This document shows, piece after piece, positions 7,571-18,731 of a stretch of DNA of 34,467 bases. Position 1 is the stretch's first letter; each line of letters opens with the position of its first letter. The position numbers were made by a program, and so were the translations under genes. Under the pieces are notes generated by a model, which did no database searches, was not told the origin of the DNA, and saw only the letters and a program-made list of their open reading frames with translations. The stretch lies in NCBI RefSeq assembly GCF_011516945.1, contig NZ_WOTH01000031.1:1-34467 (forward strand). Direction: 5' to 3'. Source of the stretch: Acetobacter estunensis. Its GTDB lineage: Bacteria > Pseudomonadota > Alphaproteobacteria > Acetobacterales > Acetobacteraceae.

Positions 7571-8482
7571 GTGGAGGTGTCTTTCGATCAGCTTCAGGCC
7601 TTTGTGGCCGCCGTGGAGGCGGGATCGTTTTCGGCTGCCGGGCGGCAGCTCGGTCGCGCTCAATCAGCAATCAGCACGCAGATCGGCAATCTTGAAGCCG
7701 ATCTGGGGCTGACACTGTTTTCACGCGATGGACGCGAAGCGGTCCTGACGGCGGAGGGACAGCGCCTGCTGGAAGAAGCGCGCGTGGTGCTTGAGCGCCG
7801 TGATCATATGATCGGCGTCGCGCGCTCTCTGGAGGAAGGGGTGGAAAACCGCCTCGTCGTGGCGATTGACGAGCTTTATCCAGAGCGCGCGATGGCGCGT
7901 GTCTTCGCGGAATTCGCTGCGCGGTTCCCGCATGTGGAACTGGAGATCCTGCTGCCGCTGATGGAAGATGTGGGGGCGCTGGTGCAGAGCGGCGCTGCCG
8001 ATATCGGGGTGATGTATCAGCAGGATGTGCCGCCGACCTCCCTTGCGTTTCACAGCATCGGGCATGTGCTGTTGCGTCTGGTCTGCGGTCGTGACCATCC
8101 ACTCGCCGATAAGCCGGTGGCGTGGGAAGACCTCAAGCGATACCGTCAGATTCTCGTGGCTACCCGGGACCGAACGCGCGAACGCAAGCAGTTGCGCGTG
8201 GCGTCCGATGTCTGGTGGGTGGAGAGCAATTGGGTCATTCTTGAACTGGTCGGGGCGGGAGTGGGATGGGCCTTCGTTTGTGACCATGTGTTGGCGTCGT
8301 CCACGGTTTCACCCCGTATTGTCACGCCGGAATTGTTGTTCGATCCATCTCCCAGGCAAGCTCCTTTGGCCGTTGTGTGGAGCAAAGCCCGGCCGCATGG
8401 TCCGGCCGCGCGATGGTTGCGGCAGCGGTTGGGCGAAGAAAAAGGACATTTCATTCTTGCGGGCGCTGACGCCCTCACATGA
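7571..8482 (+). CDS. LysR-family transcriptional regulator
   Basis: A 303-residue LTTR. Residues 1-62 form the winged helix-turn-helix (FDQLQAFVAAVEAGSFSAAG, AQSAISTQIGNLE, LGLTLFSR). A linker helix and the periplasmic-binding-like effector domain follow (about 90-295). The start is a GTG at 7571, with AAGGAG nine bases upstream. The gene is divergent from the PACE efflux gene and probably controls it. The 3' end overlaps the end of the convergent priA by 8 bp, so no separate terminator fits between them. Confidence 0.92.
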   Translation: MEVSFDQLQAFVAAVEAGSFSAAGRQLGRAQSAISTQIGNLEADLGLTLFSRDGREAVLTAEGQRLLEEARVVLERRDHMIGVARSLEEGVENRLVVAIDELYPERAMARVFAEFAARFPHVELEILLPLMEDVGALVQSGAADIGVMYQQDVPPTSLAFHSIGHVLLRLVCGRDHPLADKPVAWEDLKRYRQILVATRDRTRERKQLRVASDVWWVESNWVILELVGAGVGWAFVCDHVLASSTVSPRIVTPELLFDPSPRQAPLAVVWSKARPHGPAARWLRQRLGEEKGHFILAGADALT

Positions 8483-10718
8483 ACGAAACCGGATCCACAT
8501 CCACATCCACACGGACGCTGCTTGTCAGGGGCATCTGAGCCAGCCAGCGGCGCAGGATCGGTTGCACGGCAATGTTACGATGCGTGCGGAGAAGCAGTCT
8601 GCGCCGGTGTCGTCCCCGTAGAACGGCCAGCGGCGCGGGAACGGGGCCAAGCACTTCAACGCCCTCTCCATGAGGCGCGGCGGCCCCAAGATCACGGGCA
8701 GCGCGATCGGCGGCGTCTGCGTGCTCCGAACTGACGATCAATGCGGCCAGTCGGCCAAAAGGCGGCCAGAATCCGGGCCGTCGCTGCTCGGCTTCCTCTG
8801 TCATGAACGCGGCGAAATCGCCTGACACCAGCGCCTGCATGACCGGATGCAGTGGCGAGAAACTTTGCAATAGAACTTCGCCCGGCGCTTCGGCGCGTCC
8901 CGCGCGTCCGGCCACCTGATGCAGGAGTTGCATCGTCCGTTCGCCCGCTCGCAGATCGGCACCCCCAAGACCAAGATCCGCATCGACCACACCCACCAGC
9001 GTGAGATGGGGAAAGTGCCAGCCTTTGGCGACAATCTGCGTGCCGATAATGAGATCCACCTCGCGACGACTGATTTTCTCCACGGCTTCGGCCGTGGCGC
9101 TCGGACCACTGATTGTGTCACTGGCCATGACGAGGATGCGGGCGTTGGGAAATTCGCTGCGAGCTTCTTCGGTGATCCGTTCGATGCCGGGACCGATGGC
9201 GGTGAGGCTATCGGTTTCACCGCAACTCGGGCAAGCCTGCGGAACGGGTTCCACATGTTCGCAGTAATGACAGGCCAGCACATGCTTGCGGCGATGCTCC
9301 ACCAGCCATGACGTGCAGTGCGGGCATTCCATTCGGTGTCCGCATGTGCGGCACAGGGTCAGGGGCGCGTAACCACGGCGGTTGAGAAACAGCATGGCCT
9401 GTTCGCCACGTTCCAGCCGCGCCTTGATGCCGTCCACGAGAACGGGAGAGAGAAACAGCCCACGGGGCGGTGGTGTTTCGCGCATGTCGATCACGCGCGT
9501 GTCCGGCATGGAGGCGCCCCCGTGCCGTGCCGCGAGTACCAGATGGCGATAACGCCCGGTTTCCACGTTGTTGAGTGTTTCCAGACTGGGCGTGGCAGAG
9601 GCCAGAATGACGGGACTGCCCGCAAGACGCGCCCGTACGATGGCCATGTCGCGGGCGTTGTAAGTGACGCCGTCTTCCTGCTTGAATGTGCCTTCGTGCT
9701 CTTCGTCCACAATCACGAGGCCCAGATCGGAAAAAGGCAGGAACAGAGCTGATCTTGCACCAACCACGACCTTCGCCGTGCCGTCTTCGCAGGCGGCCCA
9801 TGTCAGGCGGCGCGCTTTCTGTCCGATCTCGGAATGCCACACGGCCGGTCGCACACCGAAGCGCCGTGTGAAACGGTCCATCCATTGAGCGGATAACGAG
9901 ATTTCGGGAAGCAGGACCAACGCCTGTCGGCCCATCTGTACACATTCCGCCACGGCTTCGAGATAGATCTCGGTTTTGCCGGAACCCGTGACACCTTCAA
10001 GCAAGGTCACGGAAAAGGCGCGTTCCTGCACACGGCCACGCAATTCGCTTGCAGCAATCGCCTGTGCGCCTTCGAGAACCGGAAGCCTGTGCAGGGGATC
10101 GGGCAGAGCAAAAGGCGGTGGTGGCGGTATCACCACACTTCGCAGCACACCTGCATCCGCCAGTCCGCGCACCACGGACGCGCCGACATTGGCCTTTTCG
10201 GCAAGTTCCGTCGTGGTGAGAGGCTCTGCACCTGTGGATAGGGCTTCCAGCACGGCTTTTCGCGCGGGAGTCAGGCGCAGGCCTGCGGGGAGATCGCCCT
10301 GTCGCACCCAGCCTGCGGTGGGGGCGCTTCCTTGTATGCTGCGAAGGTGAGAGCGCAGGCACATGGCCAGAACCATGCCGGGAGGTGCTAGTGTATAGGC
10401 CGCCACCCAGTCGATGAAGCGGCGCAGTTCGCGTGATAGCGGCGGTAGGTCCAGCCGTTCACGAATGGGGCGCAGGCGGGATGCCGCCACTTCCGGTGCC
10501 ACTGGAAAGGCAAGGTCAGCGGGCAGAGGGGTGGGTTCCCACACCACGCCGGTTTCACGGCGTCCTCCCAGCGGCACGGCCACCACGTCTCCAGGTGAAA
10601 GATGCCCGGCCAGAACTTCTGGTACGGCGTAATCGAGCGGGGCAGGAAACGGCAAAGGCAGCAGCACGGAGACGCGCTTTCGCGGGGCGATCGGTTCCAG
10701 TAAGCTGCTCTGCACCAT
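8475..10718 (-). CDS. priA: Primosomal protein N' (replication restart helicase PriA)
   Basis: A 747-residue superfamily 2 helicase that reloads the replisome at stalled forks. The N-terminal DNA-binding domain begins RVSVLLPLPFPAPLDY. Walker A is GVTGSGKT at about 242-249, the DEEH box at 338-341 and SATPSLETL at about 374-382. An eight-cysteine zinc region follows (C456, C459, C465, C468, C483, C486, C496, C499). Length matches the family (about 730 in E. coli). The ATG at 10718 has GAGAG upstream; an ATG at 10739 is a close alternative. The open frame to 11435 overlaps xerC on the other strand and is not credible. It is divergent from xerC. Confidence 0.95.
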   Translation of the reverse strand: MVQSSLLEPIAPRKRVSVLLPLPFPAPLDYAVPEVLAGHLSPGDVVAVPLGGRRETGVVWEPTPLPADLAFPVAPEVAASRLRPIRERLDLPPLSRELRRFIDWVAAYTLAPPGMVLAMCLRSHLRSIQGSAPTAGWVRQGDLPAGLRLTPARKAVLEALSTGAEPLTTTELAEKANVGASVVRGLADAGVLRSVVIPPPPPFALPDPLHRLPVLEGAQAIAASELRGRVQERAFSVTLLEGVTGSGKTEIYLEAVAECVQMGRQALVLLPEISLSAQWMDRFTRRFGVRPAVWHSEIGQKARRLTWAACEDGTAKVVVGARSALFLPFSDLGLVIVDEEHEGTFKQEDGVTYNARDMAIVRARLAGSPVILASATPSLETLNNVETGRYRHLVLAARHGGASMPDTRVIDMRETPPPRGLFLSPVLVDGIKARLERGEQAMLFLNRRGYAPLTLCRTCGHRMECPHCTSWLVEHRRKHVLACHYCEHVEPVPQACPSCGETDSLTAIGPGIERITEEARSEFPNARILVMASDTISGPSATAEAVEKISRREVDLIIGTQIVAKGWHFPHLTLVGVVDADLGLGGADLRAGERTMQLLHQVAGRAGRAEAPGEVLLQSFSPLHPVMQALVSGDFAAFMTEEAEQRRPGFWPPFGRLAALIVSSEHADAADRAARDLGAAAPHGEGVEVLGPVPAPLAVLRGRHRRRLLLRTHRNIAVQPILRRWLAQMPLTSSVRVDVDVDPVSFM

Positions 10719-10778
10719 GACGGCTCTCTCTACCCCCATCGTCCGGTTCTGTCTCGCCTCATCGGGGAGACGCGCGAC

Positions 10779-12712
<1,934 letters not shown>

Positions 12713-12746
12713 AAAAGGGGACAGGCGCAGCCACGCCTTTTTCTCT

Positions 12747-13694
12747 ATGGCAAAACTGGGCGCGGTGTGTGTCACTGTCCTGCTGGGGGCATCCGTCGCG
12801 CAGGCAGCGCCCCGTCCGTCCTGCGCCATGACCCGTCTCGCGGACGTGCCTCTGCGGGACGATATGGGATTCCTGTCCACTCCCGGCACCATTCATGGAC
12901 ACACGGCCAGCTTCATTGTGGACACAGGCTCGCAAGGGAGTCTCCTGTCGCCGTGGTTTGCGCGGTTTCTGGAACTGTCCGCCGATCCCGGTGCTCAGAC
13001 GCATGTCAGCGGCACCGGGGGATCGGGCGGAATCGTGCCCAATGTGATCGTCCCCCAGCTTCGTCTGGGCGATCTGAGTTTCGGCCCGCTGTCCATGCCT
13101 TTGGGCATTTTGCCCAGCCGCCCGAACATTCACCCGCCCATTGAGGGGCTGCTGGGGGGAGATGTTGTGGGGCAGGACGTCCTGGAGTTCGATGCCCCAG
13201 ATGGGCGGCTGGGTTTCTGGATGTCCTCGGCGCGTGAAAGCGCCGCCTGCGATCTGGCGCCGCCGACCGTCAAAGGACTGCGCTGGCAGGAAATACGTGG
13301 CGAAATGCAGGCGCATCGTATCCTGCTTCATGTACAACTGGACGGTCATGAGCTTGTGGCGTTGCTGGATAGTGGGGCACGCTCGCGCATCGTCTCGCGT
13401 CGGGCGGCCGAGGCGATAGGTGTGACGGAATCGGACCTTGCCACGGACCCGGGGGGCACATCGACCGGTGTGGACGGGCGCGAATCCGTCTATCGCTGGC
13501 ATCGCTTCCATACGCTGGCCATTGGCGGTGAGACCGAGACCAATCCCGTTCTGACCGTGGCACCCATCGCTGAACCCGTGGATATGCTTTTGGGATCGGA
13601 CTGGTTTGCGACGCATCGTGTCTGGGTGTTTTACCGGCAGGGCCGTATTTTTGCGGCCAGAGTGCAGCCGACAGGAAAACATTCCGGCGGATGA
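12747..13694 (+). CDS. Secreted two-lobed retropepsin-like aspartyl protease
   Basis: A 315-residue protein with a signal peptide (hydrophobic core then ASVAQA cleavage site near residue 20). It has two copies of the retropepsin half: D59-T60-G61 followed by LLGGD (about 136-140), and D208-S209-G210 followed by LLGSD (about 281-285). Retroviral-type proteases normally dimerise to make one active site. Here both halves are in one chain, so the protein can fold as a pepsin-like monomer. The second half has DSG where the first has DTG. The start is uncertain: the ATG at 12747 gives the cleanest signal peptide, but a GTG at 12699 overlapping pip is possible, and neither has a good ribosome binding site. 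It is likely cotranscribed with xerC-pip. Substrates are unknown. Confidence 0.78.
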   Translation: MAKLGAVCVTVLLGASVAQAAPRPSCAMTRLADVPLRDDMGFLSTPGTIHGHTASFIVDTGSQGSLLSPWFARFLELSADPGAQTHVSGTGGSGGIVPNVIVPQLRLGDLSFGPLSMPLGILPSRPNIHPPIEGLLGGDVVGQDVLEFDAPDGRLGFWMSSARESAACDLAPPTVKGLRWQEIRGEMQAHRILLHVQLDGHELVALLDSGARSRIVSRRAAEAIGVTESDLATDPGGTSTGVDGRESVYRWHRFHTLAIGGETETNPVLTVAPIAEPVDMLLGSDWFATHRVWVFYRQGRIFAARVQPTGKHSGG

Positions 13695-13800
13695 ACGTCA
13701 GATGCCGATGCACATGTCTATAAGGAAAACTTATTATCGATCTGGAGAGTGCGGTCCGTAGCCTTGGTGGAGCCATGCTGCTTGCCGAGGACCGTAGTGC

Positions 13801-15188
13801 ATGTCTGACCGTTCACAATGGCTCACCGATATTAACGGCGAACGGCCGCAGTTCGGTTCTCTCGATCATGATGTTTCGACGGATATCGCCATCATCGGAG
13901 GTGGATTTGTCGGGCTCTGGACAGCCATTGCCCTGAAAACGCTCGAACCGGCACGACAGGTGACGCTGCTCGAAGCCGAGGAATGTGGGGGCGGGGCATC
14001 GGGCCTTAACGGTGGCTTCGTGATGTCATGGTGGCCCAAGATCGCCAGTCTCATGCGGGTCTGTGGCACGGACGATGCCGTCTGGCTTGCCGATGAGACG
14101 ACGCGGGCAGCGGGTGAACTGGGCGACTATCTCGCCGCGCATGGGGCGATGCTGAATATCGCCGTGCCGGGTGGCTCTGGACCGCCACGGCTCCAGCGCA
14201 TGTCGGAAGCTGGCTGCCTGTGGTGGAAGCGGCCGAAAGGCTTGGGCGAGGCAATATTTTTCGCGCTGTTACCCGCGAAGAACTGGCCAAGCGTACCGGC
14301 TCCTCCTCTCACATCGCAGGGGTGTGCGAGACGATCAACGGAACTGTCCATCCGGAGCGTCTGGGCGTGGCCCTCGCTCGGATCGCTAAAAAGCTTGGTG
14401 TGGAGATTTATGAGCACACCCGGGTCATGGCGCTGGAGCGAACCCGTCCGGCGGTGCTCAGGACAAAGCGCGGCAGCGTCACGGCTGATCGTGTGGTGAT
14501 TGCCACTAACGCATGGGCCGCCAGCGTGCCGGAGTTACGGCGTGAATTTGTCTGCGTTGGCAGTGCGATTGTGGCGACACCGCCCATTCCTGATCGTCTC
14601 GCGGACATTGGCTGGACCGGTGGGGAAAGCATCACGGATTCACAGGCGACCGTCACGTATTACCGCACGACGCGAGACGGACGCATCATCTTCGGAAAAG
14701 GCGGAGGTCGGCTTTATTACACGGGAGAGCCGTCTGAAGCTGTGTTCCATGATCCTGTCGGTATTCGGGAGGCGACGGCGGATTTCCGCAGGGTCTATCC
14801 CATGCTGGCGGATGTGCCGTTGGCCAGAACGAGGTCCGGTCCGATCAATCGCACCTATGACAGCCTGCCGTTGCTGGGCACGATACCGGATGCGCCGCAT
14901 ATAATTTACGGCATTGGCTGGAGTGGAAATGGCGTCAGCCCCAGTCGGATTGGTGGACGTATTCTGGCCGGACTTGCGCTTGGACGGCGTGAGCGATGGA
15001 CAGAGAACGGTCTCGTGAATCGTCATGCCCGACGGTTTCCGCCTGAGCCCTTGCGTTATTTGGGTGGCTCACTCGTGCGGGCCACCATGATGCGCAAGGA
15101 TCGGAGCGAAATTGCCAACCATCCGACGTCCTGGGTGGATCGTGGACTTGCCAACCTTGCTCCGGCCGGGCTGGAAGACAAGAAATAG
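13801..15188 (+). pseudogene. FAD-dependent amino-acid/amine oxidase (DAO family), single frameshift
   Basis: Two overlapping frames together spell one 462-residue DAO-family flavoenzyme. The N-terminal part (13801-14147) has the Rossmann motif IIGGGFVGLW and GGGASGLNGGFVMSW. The rest (14148-15188) has RRAGWLWTATAP, TGSSSHIAGV, the NAWAASVPEL strand, and the C-terminal FAD segment GIGWSGNGVSPSRIGGRILAG. Similarity passes from one frame to the other at a GGGG run (14143-14146); one extra G would restore a continuous frame. Family members oxidise amino acids, sarcosine-like amines or gamma-glutamylputrescine. The ATG at 13801 has GAGGA nine bases upstream. It is either a real inactivating mutation or a homopolymer sequencing error. 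Confidence 0.85.
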
Positions 15189-15212
15189 CGGGTCATTTTC
15201 ACGACGAGATAT

Positions 15213-16415
15213 TCAGCCTGAATGCGCAGTGTCTTCCTTGTGGAGCGTCCTTGGAAATGCGGCCGGACTGCACATGGCCAGCACAACGCCTGTAAGCGTG
15301 ATGCATACGGCTGCTGGCACAAGCACATTGAATCCGCAGGACGTGAGCAGTTGTCCCCCGACGGCGGAGCCGAGCAGGATGCCCACATTGCTGCCGCCAT
15401 TGATGGCCGCTCCCGCCACATCGGCGCTCGTGGCGCGGGCGCGAATGGCACCTGACATCAGGAAGGGGATGATCCCGGCATAACCCGCGCACCAGAGACC
15501 GACCGCTCCAACGCTGAGCCAGCCGGGGAGAAACTGTCCATATAACAGCCCCATGCCCAGCAGCATGGCCAGTCCACCCCCGACCAGTCCCGCAGAAGGC
15601 TTGTGATCGACGACCTGACCGGCACACCATAACCCTACAATGCTCATGCCGCCGGTGATGACCAAGGCAATGCTTAGATATTTCTCTGGCAGACCATGAT
15701 GCAGCAGGAGCGGAGAGACATAGGTGTAGAGCAGGTTGTGAGCGAAGAAGAGCACGATGTTGACCGCCACGACCACGCCGAGGACATGCAGCGCACGCCG
15801 GGACCGGAGCGAGGGCAGGGTGGGTGTGCCGCCGACAGGAGCCTGTACGCGGGGCAGATAGAGCGCGATGAAGAGGGTGAGCAGAAGCGCCAGTCCTGCC
15901 ATCACGTAAAGTGCCGCGCGCCAGCCCAGACTCAGTCCGATGGCGGCGGCGCCCGGAACACCCAGCACGGAGCCGAGCGATGTGCCGCCCCACACGAAGG
16001 AGATGGCGCGGCCTGTCATTTTTTCAGGGACGAGATAGGCGGCATACGCGGCGGCGATGGACATGAGCAGCGCGTGCGCCGCGCCGCCGATGGCCCGGCC
16101 GAAGCACACGAGGGCGAAGGTTGGCGCCATGGCGGAGATGAGATTGGACAGCACATAGGCCGCAAGCGACAGCAGCATCAGCAGCTTGCGGTCCATACGC
16201 GCGGTGACGATGGTCAGCGGCACCGCTCCCAGCGCCACCAGCAAGGCATAGGCGCTGACGGCAAGACCGGCATGGCCTTCACTGATTCCAAAGGTGTGGG
16301 CTACATCGATCAGAAGGCCAACGGGCGCCACTTCAGTCGTGACGGCAATGAAGGTCGAGGCAAACAGGGCGCACAGGCCCGCAACGGACGCGCCGGGGAG
16401 TGATCTGAACAGCAT
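15213..16415 (-). CDS. MFS transporter (DHA1-type efflux)
   Basis: A 400-residue, 12-helix major facilitator. The first helix region TFIAVTTEVAPVGLL is typical of the AraJ/SotB-like drug and sugar efflux branch. The MFS loop 2-3 signature appears as TARMDRKLLML, and FGRAIGGAAHALLMSIAAAYAA forms helix 4. The start at 16415 has AGGAAG just upstream; the open frame to 16637 runs into the divergent methyltransferase promoter and is rejected. The substrate cannot be inferred. Its 3' end is 24 bp from the convergent broken oxidase gene. Confidence 0.88.
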   Translation of the reverse strand: MLFRSLPGASVAGLCALFASTFIAVTTEVAPVGLLIDVAHTFGISEGHAGLAVSAYALLVALGAVPLTIVTARMDRKLLMLLSLAAYVLSNLISAMAPTFALVCFGRAIGGAAHALLMSIAAAYAAYLVPEKMTGRAISFVWGGTSLGSVLGVPGAAAIGLSLGWRAALYVMAGLALLLTLFIALYLPRVQAPVGGTPTLPSLRSRRALHVLGVVVAVNIVLFFAHNLLYTYVSPLLLHHGLPEKYLSIALVITGGMSIVGLWCAGQVVDHKPSAGLVGGGLAMLLGMGLLYGQFLPGWLSVGAVGLWCAGYAGIIPFLMSGAIRARATSADVAGAAINGGSNVGILLGSAVGGQLLTSCGFNVLVPAAVCITLTGVVLAMCSPAAFPRTLHKEDTAHSG

Positions 16416-16547
16416 GGACTTCCTGACTGACTCGACGATCCGAATAAGCGATGACTGTGACACGATTGGACATGAAACGGGAGGCCGTCCCTCACGGTTC
16501 CGCACACAAAACGCGATGACGGGTTTCTGTTTCGTGAATGTGCCGTC

Positions 16548-17975
16548 ATGAACACCTCCGCACAGGACGAAATGGTCCGTCAGGGTATCGCGGCACTGAC
16601 TTCTCCGAAGCCGCATGGCGGGCTTTACAGCTTCCATCGTTACTGGGGGAAAAAGCCTGCTGAACCGGTGCGTTTCCTGATCGAACTGTTGAGCGAGCCG
16701 GGAGATATGGTGTGCGATCCCTTCCTCGGCTCGGGTGTGACCGCCCGGGAGGCGACCTCCTTGGGGCGACGGTTCGTTGGCGGTGATCTCAATCCGTTTT
16801 CCGTAAAACTCTCATCGTTTCTCGTGCGTCCCTGTGTGCGGGAGGCATATCGTACGGAACTGGCGCAGATAGAGGCGCGTCTGAGGCCGGTCATTGAGGC
16901 GTCTTATGGCGTGACGCCGGAAGGCACGGTGAGTCATCTATTATGGGAAGACGGGAGACTTTCTCGCGTATGGATGCGCCCCGTTGGCACGGTCCGTCGG
17001 GTCGAGCGTGTGCTCGTGGCAGAGGATGTTCTGCTGGCGGTTCGCTATGAGGATGTGACCGATCCCGGTGCGCGCACGCTCCGTATGTTCGATAATGCCC
17101 GCATCAACGCCCATTCTTCTCTGCAATGGTCCGATCTGTTCACGGGACGCGCTCTTCACAATATCCGTCTGTTGCGCGAAGCCATCGCTGACATAGCTCC
17201 GCCGCTGCGCGAAGCGTTCGAACTGACCCTGACGGCCGCCATCGGTCAGATGTCGCGCATGGTATTCGCCATCAGTGGGCGGAAGGGCACGACAGGCAAG
17301 ACACCGGATCGGCCGGAGGTAGGAAGCTGGACCGTGGGCTACTGGCGGCCACGGCGGCATTTCGAGATCAATGTCTGGAACTGTTTTGCTTCCCGCGCCG
17401 CGCGGTTGCTGCGGGCGCTTCCGCACAATGTGGAGTCGGTCGCGGAAGCACCTCTCATCCGGCAGACCGATGCGCTCGATCTGATGAAAGATCTTCTGCA
17501 TGGCAGCGTGGATCTTTTGATCACCGATCCTCCTCATGGGGATCGCATCCCCTATTTCGAGCTTTCGGAATTGTGGAATGCAACGCTCGGGCTGGAAGCC
17601 GAGATGGAGCGGGAAATTGTGGTGTCCAATGCCAGAACACGCGGCAAGACCACGACGGCCTATGTGACGGACATGAGTGCCGTTCTGGAGACGGCGGCCG
17701 ATCGTCTGAAGCCGGGCGGCGCTATGGTGCTGTTCTTCAATTCGCTCAAAAAAGCGGAGTGGGAGTTTCTGCATCGGACATGCGCGCGCACCTCACTGAA
17801 TTTCGTCGGCATCTGTCCCATGCGTTATTCCGCAGGTTCTCTTGCGCAGGACAGTCGGTCCGGAAGTATGAAAGGCGATCAGGTTCTCATTCTCTCGCGT
17901 GGTCCGCTTCGGGCAGACAAGGTGGCCTGCCTGCAAGCCATGCCCGGGTGGAGAGACGGGCAGCCGCCGGAATGA
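16548..17975 (+). CDS. Orphan DNA methyltransferase (N6-adenine/N4-cytosine type, DUF1156-like)
   Basis: A 475-residue S-adenosylmethionine-dependent methylase. An N-terminal HRYWGKKP (30-37) resembles the HPYWARKP motif of DUF1156-type DNA methylases. The SAM-binding motif I DPFLGSGVT is at 57-65 and the catalytic-type motif DPPHGD at 327-332. It is followed by PYFELSELW and later LKPGGAMVLFF. Motif I precedes motif IV. The aromatic residue of DPPY/F/W is replaced by histidine. No restriction endonuclease or other defence gene is next to it. The ATG at 16548 has a weak ribosome binding site. Target and role (epigenetic, defence remnant or RNA substrate) are open. Confidence 0.78.
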   Translation: MNTSAQDEMVRQGIAALTSPKPHGGLYSFHRYWGKKPAEPVRFLIELLSEPGDMVCDPFLGSGVTAREATSLGRRFVGGDLNPFSVKLSSFLVRPCVREAYRTELAQIEARLRPVIEASYGVTPEGTVSHLLWEDGRLSRVWMRPVGTVRRVERVLVAEDVLLAVRYEDVTDPGARTLRMFDNARINAHSSLQWSDLFTGRALHNIRLLREAIADIAPPLREAFELTLTAAIGQMSRMVFAISGRKGTTGKTPDRPEVGSWTVGYWRPRRHFEINVWNCFASRAARLLRALPHNVESVAEAPLIRQTDALDLMKDLLHGSVDLLITDPPHGDRIPYFELSELWNATLGLEAEMEREIVVSNARTRGKTTTAYVTDMSAVLETAADRLKPGGAMVLFFNSLKKAEWEFLHRTCARTSLNFVGICPMRYSAGSLAQDSRSGSMKGDQVLILSRGPLRADKVACLQAMPGWRDGQPPE

Positions 17976-17992
17976 GACGGCCTGCCCATGGA

Positions 17993-18592
17993 TCAGAACG
18001 CGTAGACCGCCCCAAGATGCAGCGTGAGACCGTTCGTCCAACTGCTCGCTATGTACATCGAATTCCGGCCACCATCTCTCCACCCTGAATGGCGGGCGTG
18101 ACCATGAATCGATCGGTCAAAAGAAAGCCTTTACCGAATTCGATCCCTGTATCGGTGGTCAGTCTTTTGGGCTGTGCGGTGTACGACGCGGACCCACCGG
18201 GAAACCATGGACTGTGGAAATGGGCATGGTCCTCGATGTGTCCATCGCTAAAGGACAAAGTGCAGGGCGACGAGGAGATGACGGATGTTCTGGATACGGA
18301 ACATGGTCGAGGCATTCATCTGGAAGCCCGGAATCCAGCCCATCTCTTTGTCTCTCGACGCCGCACTGTCGAGAGGCTTTGCCTTATAGTGGTTCCATGA
18401 GCCGGTGACGGAGAGACCGATCTCCCGATAGACCTGCACAACGGCAGGGATCGCCTTGTCTTCGTGCTGTTCGGCTGAGGAGAAGGAGGTTTGTATCGCC
18501 GCCTTGGCCAATGGTGTGGCAGCAAGACACAAGCCAATAAACAGAACTCCCTTCAAGGTCAGAGAAAGACCCAAGGAATCTCGAGGCGTCAT
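17993..18592 (-). pseudogene. Decayed outer-membrane beta-barrel protein
   Basis: Three minus-strand segments in two frames reconstruct a ~199-residue outer-membrane protein. The first (from ATG 18592) has a signal peptide ending PLAKA and a strand-like GLSVTGSWNHYKAKPLD. The second (about 18260 to 18080) carries GIEFGKGFLLTDRFMVTPAIQGG. The last returns to the first frame and reads NSMYIASSWTNGLTLHLGAVYAF, ending in the C-terminal phenylalanine typical of beta-barrels. The shifts lie near 18250-18265 and 18075-18088 and compensate each other, leaving a stop at about 18248. A Shine-Dalgarno GGAG precedes the ATG. The specific family is not recognised. Confidence 0.7.
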
Positions 18593-18601
18593 GAAGGTCT
18601 C

Positions 18602-18618
18602 CGAAACGATACGTTTCG
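18602..18618. promoter_or_regulatory. Perfect 17-bp palindromic operator
   Basis: CGAAACG (18602-18608) and CGTTTCG (18612-18618) are perfect inverted repeats separated by ATA. The palindrome ends about 9 bp upstream of the ATG of the outer-membrane pseudogene, overlapping the approach to its ribosome binding site. The pattern is of the GAAACG...CGTTTC type used by many TetR-family repressors. No TetR gene is in the window, so the regulator is elsewhere. Confidence 0.6.
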
Positions 18619-18674
18619 TTACTTAATAGCGCTTTCTATTGCGTTGATTATCACGGAAATGTGAATGCACACGA

Positions 18675-18706
18675 AAAACGCGGGAGCCATCTGGCTCCCG
18701 CGTTTT
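18675..18706. terminator. Strong rho-independent terminator of the hpnN operon
   Basis: A 14-bp perfect stem (AAAACGCGGGAGCC, 18675-18688, with GGCTCCCGCGTTTT, 18693-18706) closes a 4-nt loop. On the minus strand it is followed by a T-run, 26 bp after the hpnN stop. T-rich flanks on both strands make it bidirectional in principle. Confidence 0.9.
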
Positions 18707-18731
18707 CTATCGCTCACCCAAAAGGGGAAAA

